DNA from: Spirogloea muscicola
Lineage: Eukaryota; Streptophyta; Zygnematophyceae; Spirogloeales; Spirogloeaceae
Direction of reading: 5' to 3'
NCBI GenBank assembly: GCA_009602725.1
Contig: WELB01000216.1
Coordinates: forward strand, 1-64,000
DNA length: 64,000 nt
The notes under the pieces are model-generated. The model worked only from the letters and a program-made list of their open reading frames with translations, did not search any database and was not told where the DNA came from. A program made the translations under genes and the position numbers. Of this stretch, positions 1 to 10,330 are shown one piece after another; within the stretch, counting starts at the first letter, position 1; every line of letters starts with the position of its first letter.

Positions 1-144
1 TTCTTTCCGCCGCCACTACCACGGGCGTCCGCCGCCTGCCTTCCACTCGTCCTGTCACGACCGTCCCTCCGGGGCGGTCCGGGGCGCCCGGGCGCCTGGA
101 GCACCCCCGCGGGACTTGCCATCCGGCCCGCAGTGTTTTAAGAG

Positions 145-365
145 CAAGCGCGGCCCGATTAACTGGTGGCTGGGAGAGGCCAGCCCAAAGGAATGGACAA
201 GGTCTGAAGGAGCCGGAGTGCTAAGGACTGAGACAGCAGCAAGCGAGTTTTGTAGTGTAGTCCTTTTTCCGGCTCCTCTTTCTTTGGCTTTGGACATTGT
301 CTATTCTTCTTTGGGCTGGCGTTGCCAGCCCCTCTTCTCAATGGGCGAGCACTTTCTTCTTCTGC
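145..365. repeat. Pair of retroelement 3'-tail hairpin modules, opposite orientations
   Basis: Bases 145-245 read on the minus strand as a tail module that recurs on the plus strand near 34265-34350. Bases 247-365 read on the plus strand as the module that recurs near 51216-51345. The plus module contains a perfect stem, GGGCTGGC-GTT-GCCAGCCC, then the block CTCAATGGGCGAGC. I see no coding potential of its own. Confidence 0.8.
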
Positions 366-599
366 CATCCGGCCCGCCGCCGCGAGCAGCCATGGCGAGC
401 AGCCAACACCCCCCCCCCACCTCCCCCTCCGATGAGCCCGGCATCTCCCCCACGCTGCTTCCCTGGGTGATCCTCCCCATCTCCCTTTTCGCGTCCCCAG
501 CCCCCGCTCCGCACTATCCTCGCAGGCGCGCTTGAGGCCCTGCTGCCCGTCTGTCCGACTTCTGGGGCTCACCGAGTCTCGGCGCATGCCATTCGTTCG

Positions 600-985
600 C
601 TAATGACTGGCACTTGCTGGCGCTGCCCAGCGCGGACTGTGTCCAACTCTCTTGGGCTGGCCTCTCTCATTCACTGCCCCGTCCGCAAAATCGCACGCTC
701 GGCTTGCACGTATGACACGCTCACTTTCCCCTCCGCCAAGCTGCACACGGCCCTTTGCTTAACGTTCGTGGTCTGCCTCCCCAACCCTAAACCCCCCCTT
801 GCCGCCCACTTCGGCCTGGTCGTGCGCCAGCTGCTGCCTTGCGCTTTTGCTGTGGGCGCCGCCCACTGCGCCACTCAGTCTGACGTCCTGCTGCTGTCGT
901 GTGGCTCCTAGAAACTAAACCCCAAAGGAATGGACAAGGTCTGATGGAGCCGGAGTGCTAAGTACAAACACAGCAGCAAGGGGAC
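600..985. repeat. Degenerate tail-module fragments
   Basis: A plus-strand piece with TTGGGCTGGCCTCTC lies near 650-670. A minus-strand piece at 920-985 (AAAGGAATGGACAAGGTCTG and following) matches the module at 185-245. The DNA between is GC-rich with open frames in several phases but shows no recognisable domain. Confidence 0.55.
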
Positions 986-1359
986 TCTCAATAACCTCTA
1001 GTCAGGAGATGCATGTCGGAACAATAGTTAGTAGTCAGCGGTTAGCAGACGACGTGACTGATGGTAGATGGTAGATGACTGTAAATACCGGGAACCGGGC
1101 TGGTGTCACACCCTGCGGAGTACCCTGTCCGCCTTGGACCTCTTTGCCCGTTTGACTACAATGTCCTTCTGGCGAGCAGAGCCAAGCGGTGGGAACCGGG
1201 TTCGGCAGGGAACGAGCTCCGGCGGAAGGCCACAAGCCGACAAGCTTGCCCGCACAGGGGGCAGGGGCCGCGTGGGCGGGGGCGAGCAGGTGGGGAGCGG
1301 ATGGGGGAGGTGCAAGCACAGGGGCAGGAGGCGAAATCGGAGCGCGCCTGGCGAGCACA

Positions 1360-2115
1360 ACTGCTGATATTAAAAGAGCGGCTGTGAAAGCCAGCCAGAT
1401 GCATACAGGTGTTCATGACGGAGCCACAGGCTAGGCAGCCAGGCTTAGTGACCCCGTGTCAGCAGTAGGAAGTCGGATGAGCTGAGGGGAGGAAGAGCAA
1501 CCCCGCTGCGCAAGCCAGAGGCTGCTGCAAGGCTATCGTTCCGGCCGCGCCTCGCACCGGCGAGGAGGGAAGGGAGGGCGGGAGGCGAGCCGCGCCAGGT
1601 GGCCGCAAGCGAGCCGGCCCGAGTCCCGGAGAAACAGCACCGCCAGTGTGAGGCAATGGCTGTGAGAGAAATTGCTGTGTGCTGTGTCGCCCAAGGAGAG
1701 TAGGGGCTGGGAACTCGCCTCTGCTTGAACTGTGCGTTGGCTTGAATTGGCCTCCCTTTTCAAAGCCAGCCCGAAAAGAATTGACAAGGTTCGAAGGGGC
1801 CAAACTACGAGCTAAGCAGCGACTGCGGGGCCTGGGAAAGGCCAGCCCAAAGGTGAGCTCTTGCACTGCGGGCGGGGGCTGAAAAAGAGAAGTGGCAGTC
1901 CCAATGGGGGCAAGGGCTGTGAGAAGCCAGCCCGAAAGAAGAAGGGCTGGCCGCGCTTGCTTCTGAAAGAGGATTGACGAAGGGGCCAAATGATGGAGGG
2001 GAATGAGAAAGGAAGTGGGGCCGGGGCCGGAAGGTACAGGAAGAAGGGGTCCTGGAAGAAGAAAGGGCCGACTTCCGCCAAGGGCTGTGACCGGGCAGCC
2101 GAAAAGAGCGGACGA
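1360..2115 (-). repeat. Cluster of antisense retroelement tails upstream of the SPX gene
   Basis: Bases 1365-1540 are the antisense of a coding-tail end plus 3' tail nearly identical to 33835-34015. Three hairpin modules follow in the same antisense orientation, at about 1750-1850, 1890-1990 and 2060-2110, each with the string AAGCCAGCCCGAAA or a close variant. The last lies about 210 bp from the SPX start codon, so it may fall inside that gene's promoter. Confidence 0.7.
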
Positions 2116-2322
2116 CAAGGGCGCGCCGCAGCACAATCCGCAGCGCCCGCTTGCGGCCCACGCTTACGCCCCCCCCCGCGCTTCGCCGCCAAGGCTGCCA
2201 CCCCCTCCCGCCGCCTCCACCGCCCCGCCCCAGCGCCCGCGCGCCATGCTCCCCCGCAGCTGGCGCGGAGCGGCCACCTTCCCCTCCCTTGCCGCCCGCT
2301 TCTCGCCCCCCCGGCCTCTGCC

Positions 2323-4541
2323 ATGAAGTTCGGCAAGCACCTGCAGTCGCAGATTGCCGCCACCTTCCCGGAGGTCAGCCTCCCCTGCCTCTTGCCTTCT
2401 CACGCCCCCCCCGCTCACCGCCCGGACCAGCTCCCTACGGCCACCAGGCCACCTCTCAGGCTCCTCACCCCGTCGCCTGAGCGGTGCGCCTGTGTCTTCG
2501 CCGTGTCGTCCTCGGCGTCTGTCCGTGCTGCTAGTGCCGGTGCATTCATTGCTTGCTCAACAAGCTGCGTGCCGCTGCCCCTTGCCTCTGCGGCTGCTAC
2601 GGATGGCACTTGCACGCTACTTTGAGCCAGTGCACTGAGGATGGAGTCGTAGTCCACTGCACTTGATTCAACCCACTTGCCTGCTTGCTCGGCCTGCCGG
2701 TGCTGTGGATCTGACGCACTGTCTGTGCTTCCAATGCAGTGGCGCGAGAGCTTCCTCAGTTACAAGCAACTGAAAAAGCACCTGAAGAAAGCTGACGGCA
2801 GAGCCGCCGTGGGCAAGCCTCTGCTTGGCCAGCACCCAGAAGGTGAGTCGGTGAGCTGGCCAGGAGCTGCACGATCGTGCGTCAGTCTGCACGGAGGGCT
2901 CGTTTCATGTTGCAACGATCACCTCTTCCGGATGCCGTCGAATGGAAGCGGCACCATGGGCCCAATGCTCCTTAGCCCACTCCGTATGCATCGTCGTGGA
3001 GCTCATCCATCCCTTCGCGTTTGACAGGCCACACGAGCGTGCATCAGCTGGGAAGTCGAATAGAGGTCCCAACAAGATGCACGCAGGACCTACTGAGCAA
3101 GTTCGGCGGCCACAGCAATGCAACTCCATCTCAAGCAGCAGAATCGCAGCAGCCCAGAAGTGGCTTGGGCAGCGTGCTGCACGAGGATTGTGGGACTGCT
3201 GGCGTCACCTGCAGCCGCCAGGCTGGCGAGGTTGTTGCGAGCCAAGTACACTCGTCCATAGGTATAGCTGCACCTGGTGGCCCTCCGAAGGACGCTGAGT
3301 TTGTCCAGCTCCTTGACCGTGAACTGCACAAGCTTAACCGCTTCTATGTGGACAGGGAGGAGGAGTTCATCATCAAGCTCCAGGTAAGAGTCAATCCACC
3401 CCAGTGTCTCTTACCCTGCACGCTTGTTCATGCTCAGCAGCAAACGCAGATGGTGGACTCTCATTCCAATGTACATCAGACTGTCAACCTGCAAGATGAC
3501 CATGGTGGCTGGCTTTACTGCTGCACATTAAGCGCCCTGCATCAACTGGTGGAGGAGCACATGCCCGTACATTGATATACATCCATGGAGGTGTGGTGCT
3601 CCATGCAGGACCTCAAGGAACGGATAGAGGCCGTGCATGCCAAGCATGGCAGGCTATCTTTCGACATTCAAGGCATCACACATGAGATACTGGATCTCAG
3701 AAGGAAGATTGTCACTTGCCACGGGCTCATGGTGCTCCTTGAGAACTACAGTTTCCTCAATTACATTGGTGAATTCCAGCTGCAGATTGACGTGGTTTTG
3801 GACAGATATTGGAGGCTTGCTGGTTACATCCTCGCTTTAGTGGTCAATGGCAATAGTGGAAGTTAGTTGTCCTGCCATGTGAGGTTTTTCCAGTATTCGG
3901 TCGGGCCTGCCCTCTTGGCTTGGAAGAATATGCACTACAGCAGCCTGAAGGTAGACTGATGTTGGTCTGACCTCGTCGTTCGTGCAGGCATGGTCAAGAT
4001 TCTGAAGAAGCACGACAAGCACGTGGGCACTCCATTGAAGCTTCCGTACCTTCAGAATGTTCTGCGTCAGCCTTTTAACTCTACTGCCGTCCTCAAACAG
4101 CTCGTCCAAGACTGCTACAATCTCCGGCTGGTGCTTCCTGTCTCAGCTGAGCTTCAGCTGGCTGAAGTGTCTTCTGGGAGCAATGTCAAGCAGGCTGAGG
4201 GTGGAGAAGCGGCCAGTTGCAGTGCCGGAAAGCATGTCCACGAGCAGCAGCTTCCAGCAGAATTTTTGTTGCAGCAGGCAGGCGAGTCCAGCTGTGTGTA
4301 CCGCAACAGCCTGGCCGCGCTTGCAAACCTCATGCAGTTCCTTCCTAGTAGAGGACAATCAGGATCTGCTGCCAGCACAGCATCCGAAGAAGTAGAGTCC
4401 AATTTGACAGATGGTCAGGCTCCTGACGGAGAGGTCTCAACCCACGCACCCAGGAGGGGTTCGTCTATACCCCTAGCTATGGGCGTTGTCCCACTCGTTG
4501 ACGACGGGCCGCGTAAAAGGCCGCGGCCGGGCCCTGATTGA
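2323..4541 (+). CDS. Stand-alone SPX-domain protein, 407 residues in the exon model
   Basis: SPX domains bind inositol pyrophosphates and report cellular phosphate; in plants stand-alone SPX proteins restrain PHR transcription factors. My exon model is 2323-2373, 2740-2842, 3028-3383, 3609-3768 and 3988-4541, all with GT-AG ends, and phases close to give 407 residues. The N-terminus is MKFGKHLQSQIAATFPEW, the usual SPX opening. SYKQLKKHLKK follows near residue 26, and the third SPX segment contains NYIGMVKILKKHDKH, the lysine-rich ligand-binding helix. Between them lies a roughly 70-residue serine- and glycine-rich insertion. The C-terminal third is low complexity and ends in a basic, proline-rich stretch. 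No EXS, MFS, VTC or RING domain follows. The next gene downstream, in the same direction, is an SPX-RING ligase. The domain call is firm; the partner proteins are inferred from plants. Confidence 0.9.
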
Positions 4542-4671
4542 TGCACGATAGTGCTGTCACGCCATTCTCAAGCGGAAGTGTAGTGGTCCCACGATGAGCC
4601 AGTAGTGGATGCTAGGATCTGTCAAGGTAGATATAGTAGCATGCTGGGCCCATGACAGATTGTTCATTACG
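4542..4671. other. 3' flank of the SPX gene
   Basis: Short AT-richer stretch after the stop, probably 3' UTR. No plant-type polyadenylation signal was identified with confidence. Confidence 0.4.
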
Positions 4672-4893
4672 TAGGAAATGTCACAAAATGGACAGTCCAA
4701 AGTGCCCGCCTGGCAGATGGCAAGGACACGTCCCCGTCAGAAATACCACAAAATTGTACGGGCTGGCTTGAGGACTGAGAGGTAGGAACTGTCACAAAAC
4801 GGACAGTCCAATGTGCCTGCCTGGCAGATGGCAAAGAAATGTTGTCTCCGTCAGGGATACCACAAGATTGTACGGGCTGGCTTGAGGCCTGAG
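4672..4893 (+). repeat. Tandem duplication of a unit of about 112 bp
   Basis: Two adjacent copies begin GTAGGAAATGTCACAAAA and GTAGGAACTGTCACAAAA, and both run to GTACGGGCTGGCTTGAGG. They differ by scattered substitutions and a few short indels. The unit has no recognisable coding content and lies just after the SPX gene. Confidence 0.85.
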
Positions 4894-5640
4894 CACCTGA
4901 CATGACACAGCACTGCTCTCTTCTGGGTTGTATTGTGCAGACTGCACTCAGCTGCTTGGTCTGTCTTATTCTCTATGCACAAGTGTATCGTGCTGAGCAC
5001 GTGAAAGATGATTGTATGTCTGGTTGGTAACCAGAACACGAGGCTCCTCATCTACGAGTCTGTCTCGAACCTGCAAACAATGTGAAGGGGTTGGTCGGTG
5101 GCCTGCACACCTACTGTCAGCTAAAGCAGCACTTGCCGAAACGGCTGGAACAGTGCTACTCGCCCTCGCCCGCCCTGCAGACCATTGATGCAATGATATT
5201 TCTGCCTGACATGCTTAGTCCTATGTACAGCAGCTGGTAAAAGACAGAAAGAAGAAGGAGGACGGTGCGCTTGAGATTTATATGAGGCCAAGCCGAGCTC
5301 ATGCACATGCAAAGAGCAAAGGAAGTGCGATAACTTCAGATATTGATGGATCTAAGACTTGCAAGTCGCGGCAGGAAGAAGGCAGGCACATCACACTGGG
5401 GGATGGAGTAAGCAGAGACAATCCTCACAATTGAGGCGGTGGCTGGTACAAGCTGGCCGCAAATACACAAGTTGGGCAAGGGTTGTCAGTCAGATAGGAC
5501 GCCCGCTTCCGCACTACAAGATCTGCTGGGTGCTCTTTGAGCTTCCCCGTAGACCCCGCCCAGTCCAGCCGCCTCTGGATAGCGGCAGGGCCAATCCTCT
5601 CTGGCTTCTACTGATTCCGACCTGCAACTGTTGACCAGGG
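4894..5640. other. Intergenic stretch without a recognised feature
   Basis: Between the tandem duplication and the retroelement tail I see only short open frames with no family signature, no RNA gene and no clear repeat. Confidence 0.4.
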
Positions 5641-6235
5641 GTTGCTGAGTGGCCATCCGTGGTAGCCACCTGTGTTGCTGAGTGGCTTGGCCCGTCTCTC
5701 GCCCAGGTGTACTGCATGCGCCTGTCAGTATCGCTGCAGCGGTCAATGGCACACGCGTTGCATCTGCGTGCCGGTCGCGCTTTGGCTGCAGCCTCTGGCT
5801 GTAGCCAGGGGACCCGTTACCCGGAGACTAGTTTCTCTGACCTCCGGCTGCTCAACAGGGGCTATGGAGCACCCAGTGGCCACTTGTGTCGCTGTGTGTG
5901 CATGAGTGCCCACTTAACGTGCAGGCCGCGCCTTGGCTGCTGCCTCCCTGTTCCGTCAGGGCGATGCTTTTCCGCAGCCGCTGTTATTCTGACTTGCACT
6001 TCCAGAGTAGAAGTTTACTGAGAGCCCACTTGCTGACGGCTTGGCGACCAGTATCCTGCTTTTAGGGCCTCATCCGGCCCTCTCAGACCTTGTCCATTTC
6101 TTTGGGCTGGCCTCTCACAGCCATTGCTGTCAATGTGAAAGAGCAGTTCCTTTTCTGGCCCTCTCAACAGTTGCGCATTCTTTTCTCCTGGGCTGGCCCC
6201 TCCCAGCCATCGCCCGTTCCCCGGAAGTACTAAGA
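5640..6235 (+). repeat. 5'-truncated retroelement tail (coding end plus hairpin modules)
   Basis: The copy begins inside the common coding tail (RLSVSLQRSMAHALHLRAG near 5716-5775) and runs to the family's conserved C-terminal end, a version of SDLRLLTRGY, near 5840-5865. A second partial end and two hairpin modules follow (about 6085-6125 and 6170-6215, GGGCTGGCC...). It sits in the 5' flank of the NLA-like gene. Confidence 0.7.
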
Positions 6236-6667
6236 CAAGCACATGGACACCTGTGTACACCACCTGCTGCTGAGCTGACCCGCTCGGTTTTCACGAGTCA
6301 GCACGTAGAGAGGAAAGGCGCGCGGTGCGCATGAGATGAAAGCGAGGCCGTTTCAAGCCCCAACATGGTGCTCCGGACAAGGGAACGAGAGCTGAAAAGG
6401 CGCACGGAGGTCGCCAGCTCGCGCGCCCGGGCAGACCGGACGGCAGCTGACAAGCCCTGTGGCAACAGCGGAGGCTTGACCAGCCGTCTTGGTGGGGCAA
6501 AGCCTGAGCCCGAGCCCGTTGCAAGCAGGCTGACGGACGACGAGGGTGGGGGCCGAGCCTCCGCCGGCTGGCCCGGCGCCGCGCCGCCCCTCCTGCCCCC
6601 TGGCCCTGGCCCCCCCCCGCGGCGCCTCCTGCCCTTGCCCGGCGCCTCCTGCCCCCGCGCCGCCACC

Positions 6668-9583
6668 ATGAAGTTCGCCCAGCAGCTCGCGGCCTACCGC
6701 GCGGACTCGTCCCCGCCCAAGCTCCCAGGTCCCGTTCCATGCCCTGCTCGCGCCGCTCCCTCCTGCCACTCCGCTGTACAACCCCCTTGGCACAGCCGCG
6801 CCTCTGCCCGTACGACTGCTCGTCTCCAGCGGGCACCCAGAACTCTCGCCTGGCAGCGACGACGAGCCTTGACGACACCTGGATGAGGGCCTCGGCCTCC
6901 TGGCAAGGCCCTTGCTGGGCGCGCGGTTGTACTGCTACATCGCATCGGTTGTGATGAGATGGACCTGTCCTAGCGCCGGAGCAGCCATAGCCCTCGGCGG
7001 GGACTGCTCGAGTATCGGGCCCCATGTGCTGGTCTGCCGTCTGGTCTCCGCTGCCTGCTCTTCGCTGGACGAAGCTCACCATAGTGGTCAGACTCTGCTG
7101 GATGACCACTGTCCGTGTCACGCTGACACAGGTGAGGTGCTCATGCAAACCATCTCAGGCATGGCGGCGTGGTCAGCTCGCTGATGGGCTTGGGGTCCTT
7201 GTGCTGCAGTTCTCGACTTCAAGCTACTGAAGAAGATCCTGGCAAAGTGCCCTGGCAACATCCTGGATGCAGACGTGGCTGTTCCCGATGACGACCGTGA
7301 CACTGGTGGTCAGACGCGTGATGCAACCACAAGTCGGCCGACCTGCTCGAGTGAGCAATGCGATGTTGGATGCTGCTTGTCGAGGTTACACTGATGCCAC
7401 ACTACAAGAGAGACTCGAGCCATGGCGTTGCCGCCTCGGAACTGTTGGCCTCATTGTGGGGCCATCCTTCTCTGCAGTTGGTGTGCCCGCTCTACCTTTG
7501 CACACGCTGACCTCTTGTTGCGTGTTCTCAGCGTGTGATGCCAGCTTCTTCCAGGAGTTGACGCAACAGATCATTATGGTGTTGAGCTCCTTCAACAAGC
7601 GAGCAAGAGTGAGCTCAATGGGCATCACTGCTTGACCTCTTCATCATCATTGTTGAGTGGCTCCTCGGTCACAAAGCAGCTACTTGTTCACTTGACAATT
7701 CCATCTCAGAGTTGGAGCTCGGGCTTGAATCTCCTTTACGTAATCAGCACTGTGCTTAGCGTGCATGGGTAGCACTGAAAGCTGTATGCTGCTTGTCTTT
7801 CAGAAGCTGTTGCGACTCCATCAATCAAAGGGATTGAGGAGGCACTACTACATGCTGAAGGTAATGTTGTGCCTGAGATTATTCAGAAGCCTGCTATTAT
7901 GCTGTTCTCTTGCGACTTCCTGCCCTTGTCATCTGAAGTGGCACTCCTCTGCACGCTCTGTTTGTATCTACTTGGATTCTTGCTCCGCCAGTCATGTTGC
8001 AGTGGTGTGTCATTGTAGTTGAAATCCATCTGGAGCTATGCCTCATTGTGCGAGGCTGGGAAGCAGCTTGAGACCTATATTCAGATGAACAGCACAGCTG
8101 TTAAGAAGATTCTCAAGAAATATAAGAAGGTATGTCGCAGTGAATGTCATTGTAGCTGTCATTGTGAAGGTCATTTGCTTTATATAGCTCAATAACGTTA
8201 GATGGCCGGCAATGCAAGGTCCTACTTGCGTCATGGAAGGTGTGTGCATGTTTGCTGTCACCCAAGGGTAAACCTTCCAAGCGGACTTCTGATTTGAGTG
8301 TCATTCTCAGTGGGACCACTGCTGTTAGAGACATATTCACATGCTACATCCAGAGAGTAGGACGTTGTTGTGACGTCCGTGAGGCCAAGTCTTGTGAGAT
8401 GCCTGAATAGCTAGAGGCCCACAAGCAAGACTGATGAGTGCATGATACTGCGTAAAATAGATCCATGGAGACCACTGTGGAGCACATTACAGAGCAAGTC
8501 TTGGACGGTGGCAGCATCTTTTGGATCAGTCACCCTTCTTATTGGAGATCAAAGCTCTCCAATACAATGTCTCCTCTTGTTGCACATTGCCTGATCATTC
8601 GGAGGAAGGTGGCGATTCTGGAGTTGAGAGCAGTCTTCAAGCACCCCCTTCTCAGAGAACTTCAATGACCCCCATGGTTGTTGTGGGTGCTTTGGTCGAC
8701 ATGACCTGTTCGGTGTGCTTGGTGAGTTTCTTCCTGTCGCAGCACTGCTAAAGTGAGCTACCTGCTCCATCGACTTGCCTGCTCAAGGACATTACTCTGC
8801 TACTTTCTCACATGCCCGAGGGTGTCAAGGCTGGTACTCTTGGGTGCAACCCTCCAACCCTACTCAAGTACGATTCTAACCTGGCACAAAGGTCGTTGCA
8901 GGAACTTTTGTTTGACCCCATCTCCTTGAATTGCGGCCATGTTTTCTGCAATGGATGTGCTTGCTTAGCAGCGGGGGTGACAACCTTCCAAGGTGCTCTG
9001 GCTGCACCAGCAGGCTCCAAGTGCCCATTGTGTCGACAGGTATCTGCTCATCCAATCACAGCCTGCTGCACATCTCTTGCTATGTACTGGAAGGAGATTG
9101 ATGAAGCTTCCTAGGTGGGAGGCACATGTTCGTGACGAGCAACTTCTTCCAGACACAGTCTTCTCTGACCTGGACAAAGGGACGTTGCAGTCTGGTGTGT
9201 ACTGTGCTGTTCTACGGATGACGGAGTTGCACATGATGATCAAATCCCGGTGATCCCCATGACATATTACCACCTGATTGCCAAATACCTTGTATCTACC
9301 CTAGACTGTCTTGATTTGGGGTGGGCTGCGCTCTACATTCTGCGCACGTCACCCTCCATGGTTGTGGGGCAACATTGAGGCAGGCAGGCAAGTGTGAGTG
9401 CGGAGAATCCCCAAGTGCATGCAAACAAGGGGTGCACTCACTCACAATGGCATACTGCTTCTTCCGACATGCAGGCAACTAGTGGAATGGGAGCAGCGCT
9501 ACGATCAGGAAAGAGCAGCTTTTTTGAGGCAGGCCAGGGAATACTGGTCACGCCAAGTTCAGGGGATGCTGGGCTACATCTGA
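6668..9583 (+). CDS. NLA: SPX-RING E3 ubiquitin ligase, NLA/BAH1 type
   Basis: In plants NLA ubiquitinates PHT1 phosphate and NRT nitrate transporters at the plasma membrane. The start is ATG at 6668 in the context GCCGCCACCATGA. Exon 1 (6668-6728) encodes MKFAQQLAAYRADSSPPKLP and joins at 7210 to LDFKLLKKILAKC. Further SPX exons carry CDASFFQELTQQI (about 7532-7610), KLLRLHQSKGLRRHYYMLK (about 7803-7860) and TAVKKILKKYKK (about 8060-8130), the basic ligand helix. The RING finger is split by an intron: MTCSVCL ends at 8721, and ELLFDPISLNCGHVFC starts at 8902, closing with KCPLCRQ near 9040, a C3HC4 pattern. The last exon (9475-9583) encodes QLVEWEQRYDQERAAFLRQA and ends in GMLGYI, like the C-terminus of plant NLA. 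Some middle exon limits are approximate. It lies head to tail behind another SPX gene. Confidence 0.88.
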
Positions 9584-10330
9584 GAAAAGGCTGGGTTTAT
9601 AGTCGACAGATTGAGGGTGATAGTCGCAATGATCAGCCCCTTGTACCTCCACGCATTGATGGTGTGCTCAAATAGTAACCCTTACAGGAGTCACTTCTTG
9701 CCTTTCAGTTTATAGAGGAGTAGTACAGCTATTCAAGCATAGCATGTGTTGTGATATATTAGTTACAGTGCTGAGAAGATTCTCCAGCGAGGTGATGAAA
9801 TTGTAGGGAGGAGAGGGTAGACAGTGGGACATCAATTGACTCATGAGACAGGAAGGTTATTCGAGTAGGCATTAAGCGGAGTGTTGCACCTCCACCCTTG
9901 TGTTTTAGCAAGCTTCTTGCAGAGTGTTCACAGTGGACATGCACCAATTTGTGCAGACGAAACTTTGCACCACAGCGATTTGTTGACTGTCGACACAATT
10001 GCGAGTCAGGCTCACTGACCTTCTTGTGCTCCCGACAAAATGACAGAGGCGGCTTTCACTTATGCTATTGATCCATACAATACAGAAGCTGGTCTCTCTA
10101 GGAGCTTTGATGTGTCTGTGCAGTGGCATCTATGGTGCTCCCATGAGTGACTACCCATTTACAGTGATTCTAGTGTGTTATTTAGCAGGCACAGTGGGAT
10201 GCCTCGTCTGTGCCTTGGCATTCACTAGCTCTGGTATGGCAAGCTTGGGTCGTGCATAATGTACAAAGCTACAACGTACGCGATGTTCCCATGCTCTCCG
10301 GGGGCTGGTTCTGAAGACAAGAATGACCTG
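9584..10330. other. Intergenic region between convergent genes
   Basis: This holds the presumed 3' UTRs of the NLA-like gene (+) and histidine kinase 1 (-). It is AT-richer than the flanks. I see no additional gene or repeat. Confidence 0.5.
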
